Shown here: in pieces, positions 1-8,356 of the stretch
Position numbering within the stretch: position 1 is the stretch's first letter
Layout of the letters: the number at the start of each line of letters is the position of its first letter
Origin: Microthrixaceae bacterium
Lineage (GTDB): Bacteria; Actinomycetota; Acidimicrobiia; Acidimicrobiales; Microtrichaceae
DNA: 64,000 bases
Direction of reading: 5' to 3'
Assembly (NCBI GenBank): GCA_020637215.1
Contig: JACJWI010000001.1
Coordinates: forward strand, 927,187-991,186
Program-made: the position numbers and the translations under genes
The notes under the pieces: generated by a model
The model's database searches: none
What the model was told of the DNA's origin: nothing
What the model saw: only the letters and a program-made list of their open reading frames with translations

Positions 1-104
1 GCCGCTCCCGATGGGTTGGACCATACCCACCGCCACTCCGGCGCGCCGGGCCGCGGGTCCGGTTAGCGTCGACGGATCACCGATCGCGAGTCGCGGAGGA
101 ACCG

Positions 105-1790
105 ATGGTCGAGACCTGGGACGTCGTGGTGGTCGGCTCCGGCCCCGGCGGTCTGACCGCCGGGGCGTGCCTGGCCGCTGCCGGTCGTCGGGTGCTGGTG
201 CTCGAGCGCCACGACCTGGCCGGCGGCAACTGCCAGGTGTTCCGCCGCCGCCATCTCGGCCAGGACTACGAGTTCGACGTCGGGCTGCACTACATCGGCG
301 ACTGCGGACCCGGCGGGCTGTTCCCGTCGATCTTCGGCGCGCTCGGCGTCGGCGACCGCATCGAGTTCCGGCCGCTCGACCCCGACGGCTTCGACACCTT
401 GGTGTTCCCCGACCTGCGCCTGGCGGTGCCCGCCGACTGGGACGAGTACCGCGATCGCGTCGTCGCCGCGCTCCCCGACGAGCGTGCCGGGGTGCAGCGC
501 TGCATGGACATCCTCCGCCAGGTCGCCGAGGAGAGCCGGATCCGGGCCATCCCCGGCGTCGACACGCCGACGTTCGACCGCTGGGCGTTCCGTCCGCTGT
601 CGGAGCTGTTCGAGCACGCCGAGCTGTCAGCTCGGGCCCGGGCGGTGCTCGACCACTGGTCGGGGCTGTACGCCGGCGGCCCGTCGCAGACCGCGGTGGT
701 GATGCACGCCACGATCATCGACCACTACATGCGCGGCGCGGCCTACCCCGCGGGGGGCGGGCAGGTTCTCCCGGCCCGGCTCACCCAGGTGATCGAGGCG
801 TGCGGGGGCGAGATCCGGTCCCTGAGCACCGTCGAGGAGATCCTGGTGCAGAGCGGTCGAGCCCGAGGCGTGCGCCTGGCCGACGGATCCACGATCTCCG
901 CCCCGCTGGTCATCTCCAACGCGGACCACACCCGCACTGTGCAGCAACTGGTCGACCGGCGTCACTGGGATCCGGCCACACTCGAGTGGGTCGAGCAGGC
1001 GACCATGACCCTGGGGTTGGTGTGCGTGTACGTGATCGTCGACGTGGAGCTCGACGGACCGAACACCAACTACTTCCTGTTCCCCTCCTACGAGACCGAT
1101 GAGCTCTACGACCGGCTCGACCGGGGCGAGATGCCCGAGGGGGTTACGTTCGCCTACGTCGCGATGGCGTCGCGGAAGGACCCCGACAACCCGCACCTGT
1201 GCCCCCCGGGGCACACCAACTTCCAGATCATGACCCTGGCCCCCCGGGGCTGGGAGTGGTGGGGCCTCGACGACGGCCCCGCGGACGGCGCCCGCTACCG
1301 CCGCAACGACTCCTACCGCGGCCGCAAGGCCGACATCACCGAGCGGCTGATCGACGCGGCGGAGCAGGTGCTCGGCCCGTTCCGCGACCACATCGTGCAC
1401 GTCGAGACGGCCAGCCCCGCCTCCCAGGAGCGCTACACCCACTCCACCGGTGGGACGAGCTACGGCTACCTCCACTCCCCCGACCAGGTGGGAGAACGCC
1501 GGCCGGCGCACCGCACCGAGATCGACGGGCTGTGGGTGGTGGGGGCGGGCACGGCGTCAGGCCACGGCATCGCCGGCACGATGGTCGGCGGGATCAACTG
1601 CGCGGGCGAGATCCTGGAGCGGCCACTGCTGGTCGAGATGGTGATGGGCACCACGCTGCTGGAGCCCTCGGCGGTACCTGCGGATCCACCCGACTTCGAT
1701 CCGGTGGAGTGGTGTCGGGGGGCTGCGCTGCGTGAGCGCCGGGCCGCGGGCCGAGCGGCCCGCGCTGCCCGCACGGCCGGAGGCACCTGA
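105..1790 (+). CDS. FAD-dependent oxidoreductase, phytoene desaturase / retinol saturase-like
   Basis: A 561-residue flavoprotein of the CrtI/RetSat superfamily. The N-terminus has a dinucleotide-binding beta-alpha-beta motif (GSGPGG, residues 11-16) followed by an acidic strand end (LVLERHDLAGG). The C-terminus has the second FAD-contact segment (VVGAGTASGHGIAGTMVGG, about residues 476-494). Family members saturate or desaturate carotenoid-like or other isoprenoid double bonds; the substrate here cannot be told. The ATG start is supported by GGAGG about 5 nt upstream (95-99). It stands alone: the next gene downstream is the copper operon with its own promoter, and bases 1-104 contain no recognisable gene end. 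Function is inferred from fold only. Confidence 0.8.
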   Translation: MVETWDVVVVGSGPGGLTAGACLAAAGRRVLVLERHDLAGGNCQVFRRRHLGQDYEFDVGLHYIGDCGPGGLFPSIFGALGVGDRIEFRPLDPDGFDTLVFPDLRLAVPADWDEYRDRVVAALPDERAGVQRCMDILRQVAEESRIRAIPGVDTPTFDRWAFRPLSELFEHAELSARARAVLDHWSGLYAGGPSQTAVVMHATIIDHYMRGAAYPAGGGQVLPARLTQVIEACGGEIRSLSTVEEILVQSGRARGVRLADGSTISAPLVISNADHTRTVQQLVDRRHWDPATLEWVEQATMTLGLVCVYVIVDVELDGPNTNYFLFPSYETDELYDRLDRGEMPEGVTFAYVAMASRKDPDNPHLCPPGHTNFQIMTLAPRGWEWWGLDDGPADGARYRRNDSYRGRKADITERLIDAAEQVLGPFRDHIVHVETASPASQERYTHSTGGTSYGYLHSPDQVGERRPAHRTEIDGLWVVGAGTASGHGIAGTMVGGINCAGEILERPLLVEMVMGTTLLEPSAVPADPPDFDPVEWCRGAALRERRAAGRAARAARTAGGT

Positions 1791-1798
1791 ACTTCCTC

Positions 1799-1825
1799 TT
1801 GCTTGGTACCCTACGGGGGTATAGT
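1799..1825 (+). promoter_or_regulatory. csoR promoter with CsoR-type operator
   Basis: A G/C-tract inverted repeat, TACCCTACGGGGGTATA (1807-1823), resembles known CsoR operators, which are C-run/G-run dyads ending in TA. It overlaps a near-consensus -10 hexamer TATAGT (1820-1825). A possible -35 TTGCTT lies at 1799-1804 with a short 15-bp spacer. Binding of apo-CsoR here would block its own promoter and the downstream copZ-copA genes. Copper-released repression is inferred from the family. Confidence 0.75.
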
Positions 1826-1856
1826 CTACCTTCAGTTCGAGACGGACCGAGGGAGC

Positions 1857-2201
1857 ATGACCGACCACACCACCACCCCGACCGAGACCAGCGACACCGG
1901 TTGCCGCGACCACGATCCGGGCCCCGGCTACATGCACCGCAAGGACGAGTACCTCAAGCGGCTGCGCCGGATCGAGGGCCAGGCCCGGGGACTGCAGCGC
2001 ATGGTCGAGGAGGACCAGTACTGCATCGACATCCTCACGCAGGTGTCGGCCATGACCAAGGCCCTGCAGGCGGTGTCGCTCGGACTGCTCGAGGAGCACC
2101 TCGGCCACTGCGTGCTGAACGCAGCACGGGCCGGCGGCGAGGGGGCGGACCTGAAGCTCAAGGAGGCATCCGACGCCATCGCCCGCCTGGTCCGCTCCTG
2201 A
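1857..2201 (+). CDS. csoR: CsoR-family copper-sensing repressor
   Basis: A 114-residue all-helical metal sensor of the CsoR/RcnR family (DUF156). The Cu(I) ligand triad fits CsoR: C56, then H81 and C85 (LLEEHLGHC), with the same spacings as C36/H61/C65 of M. tuberculosis CsoR. A basic N-terminal helix (YLKRLRRIEGQARGL) follows a His/Cys-containing leader. The start was placed at 1857 (GAGGGAG just upstream) because a longer reading frame from 1803 would run through the promoter and operator. It is first in the operon csoR-copZ-small protein-copA and probably represses the whole unit, released by Cu(I). Confidence 0.9.
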   Translation: MTDHTTTPTETSDTGCRDHDPGPGYMHRKDEYLKRLRRIEGQARGLQRMVEEDQYCIDILTQVSAMTKALQAVSLGLLEEHLGHCVLNAARAGGEGADLKLKEASDAIARLVRS

Positions 2202-2303
2202 TCGGGCCGGCGGTCCACCCTGCTGCGGATCCCCGCACCCCGATCACGCACAGCGACACCCATCACCCACGACCCCCATCCCTCACGACACGGAGGAGAC
2301 ACC

Positions 2304-2513
2304 ATGAACACCAGCACCTACACCGTCACCGGCATGACCTGCGGCCACTGCGTGATGTCGGTCACCGAGGAGGTCAGCGAGGTCCCGGGCGTCACCGGCG
2401 TCGACGTCGACCTGGACTCCGGCCGGATGACCGTCTCCTCCGACGCACCGGTCGACGACCAGCTCGTCCGCGCCGCGGTGACCGAGGCGGGCTACCAGGT
2501 CGCCGACGCCTGA
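2304..2513 (+). CDS. copZ: Copper chaperone CopZ (heavy-metal-associated domain)
   Basis: A 69-residue single ferredoxin-like HMA domain with the metal-binding loop GMTCGHC (C13 and C16, with an intervening His). Such proteins carry Cu(I) in the cytoplasm and hand it to the N-terminal domain of CopA, encoded 285 bp downstream. The start has a strong ribosome-binding site, GGAGGAGA (2291-2298). It sits between csoR and copA, as is common in actinobacterial copper operons. The 102-bp gap after csoR contains no obvious terminator, so co-transcription is likely. Confidence 0.92.
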   Translation: MNTSTYTVTGMTCGHCVMSVTEEVSEVPGVTGVDVDLDSGRMTVSSDAPVDDQLVRAAVTEAGYQVADA

Positions 2514-2547
2514 GCGTCGGCGACCTGAGCCACGGATCGGAGCTGTG

Positions 2548-2745
2548 ATGTCCACCCCGGCCAGGATCACCGCCTTCCTCGCAGGGCTGGTGGTCGTGTT
2601 CCTGTTGTCGTTCGCCATCGGGCGGGCGGTCGGGCCCACAGCGGGCCCGACCGCACCGACCCATGGCGGAGGCCACCCGACCACGACCTCCACGACCCCC
2701 TCGCCGACCGTGAACGCCCACGACACGGGCGGCCACGGAGGCTGA
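2548..2745 (+). CDS. Small single-pass membrane protein with His-rich tail
   Basis: A 65-residue protein of unknown family. Residues about 5-28 form one hydrophobic membrane helix (FLAGLVVVFLLSFAIG). The rest is a Pro/Thr/Gly-rich tail with five histidines (GGGHPTT ... AHDTGGHGG). A GGAG (2539-2542) precedes the ATG at 2548; a GTG at 2545 is the alternative start. It lies between copZ and copA on the same strand with short gaps, so it probably belongs to the copper operon. An extracytoplasmic metal-binding or CopA-accessory role is an inference from position and His content; there is no recognised domain. Confidence 0.65.
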   Translation: MSTPARITAFLAGLVVVFLLSFAIGRAVGPTAGPTAPTHGGGHPTTTSTTPSPTVNAHDTGGHGG

Positions 2746-2798
2746 GCGGCACCCGCCGCGTCACACCCGTCCGCCCTCACGACCGAGAGGAGCCCCCG

Positions 2799-5150
2799 AT
2801 GAGCGCACTCGACGACGACACCCGAGCACCCGAGGCCGATCACGTCCTGGAGCTGGCGATCGGCGGCATGACCTGCGCCTCGTGCGCCAACCGGATCGAG
2901 CGCAAGCTCAACAAGCTCGAGGGCGTGACCGCGACGGTCAACTACGCGACCGAGAAGGCCAAGGTCACCTTCGACGACTCGATCACCCCCGAGGTCCTCG
3001 TCGGCGCGGTCGAGCAGGCGGGCTACTCGGCCCGCCTGCCCACACCGCCGGCACCGACGGGCACCGCCGGCAGCGCACAGGCGTCCGACGTCGACGAGGA
3101 CACGCCCGTCCGGGCACTTCGCCAACGCCTGATCATCTCGACGGTCCTGAGCGTGCCGGTCATCGCCATGGCGATGGTCCCGGCGCTGCAGTTCACCAAC
3201 TGGCAGTGGCTGTCGCTCACCCTGGCCGCACCGGTGGTGGTGTGGGGCGCCTACCCCTTCCACCGCGCCGCGTGGACCAACCTCCGGCACGGCACCACCA
3301 CGATGGACACGCTGATCTCCATCGGCACCCTCGCCGCGTTCGGCTGGTCGCTCTACGCCCTGTTCTTCGGGACCGCCGGCGAACCCGGGATGACGCACGC
3401 CTTCGAGCTCACCATCGCCCGCACCGACGGGGCCGCCAACATCTACCTGGAGGCCGCGGCCGGGGTCACCACGTTCATCCTGGCCGGTCGCTACTTTGAG
3501 GTCCGCTCCAAGCGGCGGGCAGGAGCGGCGCTGCGGGCGCTGCTCGAGCTCGGCGCCAAGGATGTCGCCGTGCTGCGCGACGGACGCGAGGAGCGCATCG
3601 CCATCGACCAGCTCGCCGTCGGCGACCACTTCGTGGTGCGCCCCGGCGAGAAGATCGCCACCGACGGCACGATCGTCGAGGGCACCTCAGCGGTCGACGC
3701 GTCGATGGTCACCGGCGAGTCGGTGCCGGTGGAGGTCGGCCCCGGAGACGCGGTGGTGGGCGCGACGGTCAACGCCGGCGGACGGCTGGTGGTGGCGGCG
3801 ACGAGGGTCGGCGCCGACACGCAGCTCGCCCAGATGGCCCGCCTGGTCGAGGACGCGCAGAACGGCAAGGCCCAGGCCCAGCGGCTGGCGGATCGGATCT
3901 CGGGCATCTTCGTGCCGATCGTGATCGCGCTGGCCGTCGCGACGTTCGGGTTCTGGGCCGGCACCGGCGACGGGCTCACCGCGGCGTTCACCGCCGCGGT
4001 GTCGGTGCTGATCATCGCCTGCCCGTGCGCCCTGGGTCTGGCGACCCCGACCGCACTGATGGTGGGAACCGGCCGCGGCGCCCAGCTCGGCATCCTGATC
4101 AAGGGCCCCGAGGTGCTCGAGACCACCCGCCGGGTCGACACCGTCGTGTTGGACAAGACCGGCACGGTCACCACCGGGCGCATGACGCTGCTCGAGGTGG
4201 TCGTGGCCCCCGGCGAGGACACCGAGCAGGTGCTGCGGCTGGCCGGAGCGCTCGAGGACGCGTCGGAGCACCCGATCGCCACCGCCATCTCGCGCGGCGC
4301 CCGCGAGCGAGTCGGCGACCTGCCGACGGTCGAGGACTTCGCCAACGTCGCCGGCCTCGGCGTCCAGGGCATCGTCAACGCCGGGGCAGATCCCGGGTCC
4401 GACGGGGCTCCGGCCGTCTCCCATGCCGTGCTCGTCGGGCGCCCTGCACTGCTCGAGCAGTGGTCCCAGCACCTGGGACCGGAGCTGGTGTCGGCCATGG
4501 AGCGCTCCGCGGAGCAGGGACGCACCGCGGTGGCGGTCGGCTGGGACGGTCGGGCCCGCGGCGTGCTGGTGGTCGCCGACGCGGTGAAGCCGACCTCGGC
4601 CGAGGCGATCGCGGAGCTGCGCGGACTGGGCCTCACCCCGGTGCTGCTCACCGGCGACAACGCCACCGTCGCTCGCTCGGTGGCCGCCTCGGTCGGGATC
4701 GACCCCGGCCCCGACACCGTCATCGCCGAGGTGCTGCCGGCTGACAAGGTCGACGTGGTGCGTCGGCTCCAGGCCGAGGGCCGGTCGGTGGCGATGGTGG
4801 GCGACGGCGTGAACGACGCCGCGGCGCTGGCTCAGGCCGATCTGGGCCTGGCGATGGGAACGGGCACCGACGTCGCCATCGAGGCGTCCGACATCACCCT
4901 GGTGCGCGGCGACCTGCGGGTCGCGGCCGACGCCATCCGGCTGGCCCGGCGCACGCTCGGCACCATCAAGGGCAACCTGTTCTGGGCGTTCGCCTACAAC
5001 GTGGCGGCGCTCCCGCTGGCCGCCGCGGGCCTGCTCAACCCGATGCTGGCGGGAGCGGCGATGGCGTTCTCGTCGGTGTTCGTGGTGTCGAACAGCCTGA
5101 GGCTGCGCCGCTTCTCGCCTGCCCGTCGATCGGGCACGACGGCGGCATGA
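2799..5150 (+). CDS. copA: Cu(I)-exporting P-type ATPase CopA
   Basis: A 783-residue P1B-1 ATPase with domains in the usual order. There is one N-terminal HMA domain (MTCASC, C26/C29), then the first membrane helices, the actuator domain with the TGES loop (MVTGESVPVEVG), and the intramembrane copper motif CPC at residues 408-410. The phosphorylated aspartate is D452 in DKTGT. The nucleotide-binding domain has the HP motif (SEHPIATAI), and the hinge GDGVND is at 668-673. The last two helices carry YN and MxxSS (YNVAALPLA, MAFSSVFVVSNSLRLR), the Cu(I) subclass signature. It pumps Cu(I) out of the cytoplasm. Last gene of the csoR operon; its stop codon lies in a terminator hairpin. Confidence 0.96.
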   Translation: MSALDDDTRAPEADHVLELAIGGMTCASCANRIERKLNKLEGVTATVNYATEKAKVTFDDSITPEVLVGAVEQAGYSARLPTPPAPTGTAGSAQASDVDEDTPVRALRQRLIISTVLSVPVIAMAMVPALQFTNWQWLSLTLAAPVVVWGAYPFHRAAWTNLRHGTTTMDTLISIGTLAAFGWSLYALFFGTAGEPGMTHAFELTIARTDGAANIYLEAAAGVTTFILAGRYFEVRSKRRAGAALRALLELGAKDVAVLRDGREERIAIDQLAVGDHFVVRPGEKIATDGTIVEGTSAVDASMVTGESVPVEVGPGDAVVGATVNAGGRLVVAATRVGADTQLAQMARLVEDAQNGKAQAQRLADRISGIFVPIVIALAVATFGFWAGTGDGLTAAFTAAVSVLIIACPCALGLATPTALMVGTGRGAQLGILIKGPEVLETTRRVDTVVLDKTGTVTTGRMTLLEVVVAPGEDTEQVLRLAGALEDASEHPIATAISRGARERVGDLPTVEDFANVAGLGVQGIVNAGADPGSDGAPAVSHAVLVGRPALLEQWSQHLGPELVSAMERSAEQGRTAVAVGWDGRARGVLVVADAVKPTSAEAIAELRGLGLTPVLLTGDNATVARSVAASVGIDPGPDTVIAEVLPADKVDVVRRLQAEGRSVAMVGDGVNDAAALAQADLGLAMGTGTDVAIEASDITLVRGDLRVAADAIRLARRTLGTIKGNLFWAFAYNVAALPLAAAGLLNPMLAGAAMAFSSVFVVSNSLRLRRFSPARRSGTTAA

Positions 5151-5192
5151 TCCGTCCCCGCCGGGCTCGGGGACACCGGCGGGGACGGATCA
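5148..5192 (+). terminator. Hairpin terminator between convergent copA and small membrane protein gene
   Basis: A perfect 17-bp inverted repeat, TGATCCGTCCCCGCCGG (5148-5164) and its complement (5176-5192), separated by 11 nt. The copA stop codon TGA is the first three bases of the stem. There is no U-tract on either side, as is usual in high-GC actinobacteria. The position between convergent genes suggests bidirectional termination or 3'-end protection. Confidence 0.7.
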
Positions 5193-5245
5193 GATCATGT
5201 CGACGGGCCCGAGCCCGCGTCGTACGGATCGGATCCGGATCGGGC

Positions 5246-5539
5246 TCAGACCGACGAGGCGCCCACGGCGGCCTCGTGCTCGGCCTCGAGCTTGGACTCG
5301 TGCAGCACGAACCCCATCATCCCGCCGAAGCCGGGACCGCCCCAGAGGCCGGTGAAGCAGCCCAGGGCGATGGCCGCCACGGGCGGGAGTCCGAGCAGCA
5401 GACCGATCCCTCCGCAGAAGCCGCCCACGACGAAGAACCCGAGGATCGTTCCGATGACGATCGCCCGACCCGTCCCCGGTGCCACGGCGGGCTCAGGGGC
5501 GGTGGGTCGCTGGGCCTTTGTGTCATTCTTTTCTACCAT
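5246..5539 (-). CDS. Small two-helix membrane protein, unknown function
   Basis: A 97-residue protein with no recognised family. A charged N-terminus (MVEKNDTKAQRP) is followed by two Gly-rich hydrophobic segments, about residues 26-48 (AIVIGTILGFFVVGGFCGGIGL) and 50-77 (PPVAAIALGCFTGLWGGPGFGGMMGF), and an acidic C-terminus. The glycine-zipper-like composition suggests tight helix packing in the membrane. The start is supported by a -10 hexamer TATCTT 7 nt upstream, consistent with a leaderless mRNA. It converges with copA; a link with copper is only positional. Confidence 0.65.
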   Translation of the reverse strand: MVEKNDTKAQRPTAPEPAVAPGTGRAIVIGTILGFFVVGGFCGGIGLLLGLPPVAAIALGCFTGLWGGPGFGGMMGFVLHESKLEAEHEAAVGASSV

Positions 5540-5546
5540 TCGCTAG

Positions 5547-5552
5547 AAGATA
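5547..5552 (-). promoter_or_regulatory. -10 hexamer of leaderless small membrane protein gene
   Basis: Minus-strand TATCTT lies 7 nt before the ATG at 5539, placing the transcription start at or next to the start codon. No Shine-Dalgarno is present. Apart from this promoter I see nothing specific in 5553-5757. Confidence 0.55.
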
Positions 5553-5757
5553 TGCCTTCGGGTGGCCGCCGACCAGTACCACGCTCTCCGCACCCGTCGG
5601 CGACGAGTTCTCCACACCCTCTCGTGTTGGCCATGGGTCCGGGGAACCAGGCGCGTCGATGCCGGTGGGGCTTCGACCCAATGCCCCCTCACGCTCCGTG
5701 GTGCTTCGATGACTGGAAGGACGGGGAAGGGACCCCGACGGACCCTGGGGGAACCGG

Positions 5758-5940
5758 ATGACCGCACGAGCGATCGAACTGCACATGGACATCACGACCG
5801 AGGGGTCGGCCCGCCTGGAGATCGTCGAGGTCGACGACGTCGGTCAGGAGTTCGTGGTCGACCTGGTCGGACCCGAGGCCGAGGTGCGCGCGGAGGCGGC
5901 GTTCCTGGCCGAGCAGTACCACCTGGCCGCCATCGCCTGA
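5758..5940 (+). CDS. Small hypothetical protein (60 aa)
   Basis: A 60-residue, strongly acidic, probably cytosolic protein (MTARAIELHMDITTEG start, EYHLAAIA-like end). Codon use matches its neighbours (G/C third positions) and a G-rich stretch (CTGGGGGAAC) precedes the ATG, which supports it being real. Predicted pattern is strand-strand-helix (LEIVEVDD, EFVVDLVG, then EVRAEAAFLAEQYH). No family recognised. It stands alone between the small membrane protein gene and the MFS operon. Confidence 0.5.
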   Translation: MTARAIELHMDITTEGSARLEIVEVDDVGQEFVVDLVGPEAEVRAEAAFLAEQYHLAAIA

Positions 5941-5997
5941 ACGGCGGCCCCGCCTGACCAGCACCGCCACCCGCGGGCGTGAGATCGGTCACCCGGC

Positions 5998-6029
5998 TTT
6001 ACGAGACGACAGAGACTCGGAATAGAGTC
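5998..6029 (+). promoter_or_regulatory. MFS-tetR promoter with candidate TetR operator
   Basis: A -10 hexamer TAGAGT (6023-6028) lies about 19 bp after a -35-like TTTACG (5998-6003). An inverted repeat GACTC-N6-GAGTC (6014-6018, 6025-6029) overlaps the -10, the usual place for repression by the TetR protein encoded at the end of this operon. A further GAGAC/GTCTC pair flanks it. The TetR assignment is inferred from position. Confidence 0.4.
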
Positions 6030-6104
6030 CTTTGCGTCACAGTTGTGTCTCGCTATCACCCCGACGTCGGCGTCGGGAACGGGACACCCAGAAGGAAGCC
6101 CCTC

Positions 6105-7700
6105 ATGTCCGAAGAGCTCGTGTACCGACGCCGGTGGTGGATCCTCGGCGTGCTGTGCCTGTCGCTGATGGTGATCACGCTCGACAACACCATCCTCAAC
6201 GTCGCCCTGCCCACCCTGGTGCGGGACCTCGGTGCGACCGACAGCCAGCTGCAGTGGATCGTCGACAGCTACACCCTGGTGTTCGCCGGGCTGCTGCTCA
6301 CCGCCGGCAGCCTGGGAGACCGGTTCGGTCGCAAGGGCGCCCTGCAGATCGGCATGGTCGTGTTCGCGGTGGGATCGGCCCTCTCCGCGTTCGCCACCGA
6401 CCCGAACCACCTGATCGTGACCCGATCGCTGATGGGGATCGGCGGGGCGTTCATCATGCCCGCCACGCTGTCGATCCTCACCAACGTGTTCCCCGCCGAG
6501 GAGCGCGGGCGGGCCATCGGCGTGTGGGCGGGGGTGTCGGGGCTCGGCATCGCCCTGGGCCCGCTGCTCGGTGGCTACCTGGTCGAGCACTTCAGCTGGC
6601 ACGCCGTGTTCACCGTCAACATCCCGATCGCCGTCGTCGCGATCGTCTCCGGAGCGATCCTGCTCCCCCGCTCCAAGGATCCGTCGGCACCCCGGCTCGA
6701 CCCGCTCGGAGCAGTCCTGTCGATCGCCGGGCTCGTGACGCTCGTGTTCGGTCTCATCGAGGCTCCCGGTCGGGGGTGGACCGACGGGGTCATCCTCGGC
6801 TGCTTCGCCGCCGCCGCGGTGCTCCTGACCATGTTCGCCGTTCACGAGCTCCACTCCGCCGAGCCGATGTTCGACGTCACCTTCTTCAAGAACCCCCGCT
6901 TCACCGCGGCGTCCACCGCGATCACCCTGGTGTTCTTCGCCCTGTTCGGCTTCTCGTTCCTGCAGACCCAGTACTTCCAGTTCGTACTGGGGTACTCCCC
7001 CGCCGAGACCGGCGTGCGCCTGCTGCCCCTGGCCCTCACGCTGATGGTCGTCGCACCGCTGTCCAGCCGGGTGGTCGAGAAGGTCGGCACCAAGATGGTC
7101 GTCGGGATCGGGCTGACCCTGGTCACCATCTCCCTGCTGCTGCAGCTGCAGCTGACCGCCGAGAGCTCCTACCTCCCGGTGATGTGGCGGATGATGCTGC
7201 TCGCCATGGGCATGGGCATGACCATGGCCCCGGCGACAGAGTCGATCATGGGCTCCCTGCCGCTGGCCAAGGCCGGGGTCGGCTCGGCCATGAACGACAC
7301 GACCCGTCAGGTGGGCGGTGCTCTCGGGGTGGCCATCATCGGCAGCGTGCTGTCCTCGGTGTACGGATCGAAGATCGTCGAGGCGCTGTCGGGCAAGGTC
7401 CCCGACCAGGCGCTCGACGCCGCTCGCAGCGGCGTGGGTGGTGCTCTGGCGGTGGCCGAACGGGCCGGTGATGCCGGCAACGGGCTGGCCCAGCTCGCCC
7501 GCAACGCCTTCGTCGACGCGATGCACGGCGGAGCGATCGTCGCCGCGGTGGCCGCGGCGCTGGGAGCCATCGTGGTGTTCGTGTTCCTGCCCGCCCACGC
7601 CCGCCGGGAGGACGAAGAGGCCCAGGAGCGAGAGTTCGCCGCCGAGATGGCAGACGCCGCCGCCCACGGCGAGAGCGTCCGGAGCGCCCCGCAGCCGTGA
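6105..7700 (+). CDS. MFS multidrug transporter, DHA2 (EmrB/QacA) family
   Basis: A 531-residue 14-helix major facilitator. The N-terminus RRRWWILGVLCLSLMVITLDNTILNVALPTL carries motif D1 of the DHA2 family, loop 2-3 carries motif A (GDRFGRKGALQIG), and helix 5 carries motif C-like glycines (GVSGLGIALGPLLGGYL). It is likely a proton-driven exporter of drugs or lipophilic compounds. The start was chosen at 6105 because GAAGGAAG precedes it, and the longer frame from 5979 would include the promoter. It overlaps the tetR gene by 4 bp (GTGA), so the two are translationally coupled and the exporter is probably controlled by that repressor. Confidence 0.88.
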   Translation: MSEELVYRRRWWILGVLCLSLMVITLDNTILNVALPTLVRDLGATDSQLQWIVDSYTLVFAGLLLTAGSLGDRFGRKGALQIGMVVFAVGSALSAFATDPNHLIVTRSLMGIGGAFIMPATLSILTNVFPAEERGRAIGVWAGVSGLGIALGPLLGGYLVEHFSWHAVFTVNIPIAVVAIVSGAILLPRSKDPSAPRLDPLGAVLSIAGLVTLVFGLIEAPGRGWTDGVILGCFAAAAVLLTMFAVHELHSAEPMFDVTFFKNPRFTAASTAITLVFFALFGFSFLQTQYFQFVLGYSPAETGVRLLPLALTLMVVAPLSSRVVEKVGTKMVVGIGLTLVTISLLLQLQLTAESSYLPVMWRMMLLAMGMGMTMAPATESIMGSLPLAKAGVGSAMNDTTRQVGGALGVAIIGSVLSSVYGSKIVEALSGKVPDQALDAARSGVGGALAVAERAGDAGNGLAQLARNAFVDAMHGGAIVAAVAAALGAIVVFVFLPAHARREDEEAQEREFAAEMADAAAHGESVRSAPQP

Positions 7701-8320
7701 GCGCCGCCGCCGGTCACGCCGAGCCGGCCACGTCGGGGCAGTCCCGCGCCCCCGGCCCGGGCCGGCCCCGCGACCCGCTGGTCGACCGGGCGATCCTCGA
7801 CGCCGCAGTGGAGCTGCTGAGCGACGGCGGGATCGAGGCGATGACCATGGAGTCGGTCGCGACGCGGGCCGGAGTGTCCCGAGCCAGCGTCTACCGGCGC
7901 TACGCCAACCGGGTCGACCTGATGGAGGCGGCCTTCCACGCCGCCGCGGAGCAGAAGCCCGAACCGCCCGACACCGGCGACGTCCGCCGGGACCTGGTCC
8001 AGCTGCTGACGCGCCTGTCCACGCTGCTGATGGAGTCCGATACCGGAGCGGTCCTGCCGGCCATGCTCGCCGCGGCCCGCGAGAACGCCGAGGTCCGCGA
8101 GGCGCTCGAGCGCTTCACATCGGAGCGCCGATCGCCGACCATCACCGTTCTGCGCCGGGGGGTCGACCGCGGTGAGATCCGAGCCGACGTGGACCCGGAG
8201 CTGATGGCAGACGCCCTGGTCGGCGCGGTGATCTACGGGCTACTCATGCGCAACGCGGGCCTGGGCCCGCGCCGGGTCGTCGATCTGGTCGACCTCGTGC
8301 TCGCCGGTGCCGCGGCCTGA
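7697..8320 (+). CDS. TetR-family transcriptional regulator
   Basis: A 207-residue TetR repressor. After a Gly/Pro-rich N-terminal tail the DNA-binding domain runs from about residue 30 to 80 (DRAILDAAVELLSDGG ... SVATRAGVSRASVYRRYANRVDLMEAAF), with the recognition helix RASVYRRY. The C-terminal ligand domain is divergent, as is normal (similar to TetR_C_11/AcrR-like regulators). The GTG start overlaps the stop of the MFS gene (GTGA), typical of a transporter and its local repressor. The ligand is unknown but likely a transporter substrate. Confidence 0.88.
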   Translation: MSAAAGHAEPATSGQSRAPGPGRPRDPLVDRAILDAAVELLSDGGIEAMTMESVATRAGVSRASVYRRYANRVDLMEAAFHAAAEQKPEPPDTGDVRRDLVQLLTRLSTLLMESDTGAVLPAMLAAARENAEVREALERFTSERRSPTITVLRRGVDRGEIRADVDPELMADALVGAVIYGLLMRNAGLGPRRVVDLVDLVLAGAAA

Positions 8321-8356
8321 GCGAGTCGGCCATCCCGACCGGCACCATGGTGCGGT

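Noticed and set aside
1803..1856. Longer N-terminus for CsoR from 1803
   Set aside because: It would translate the -10 hexamer and operator; the ATG at 1857 has a purine-rich site and gives the normal family length.
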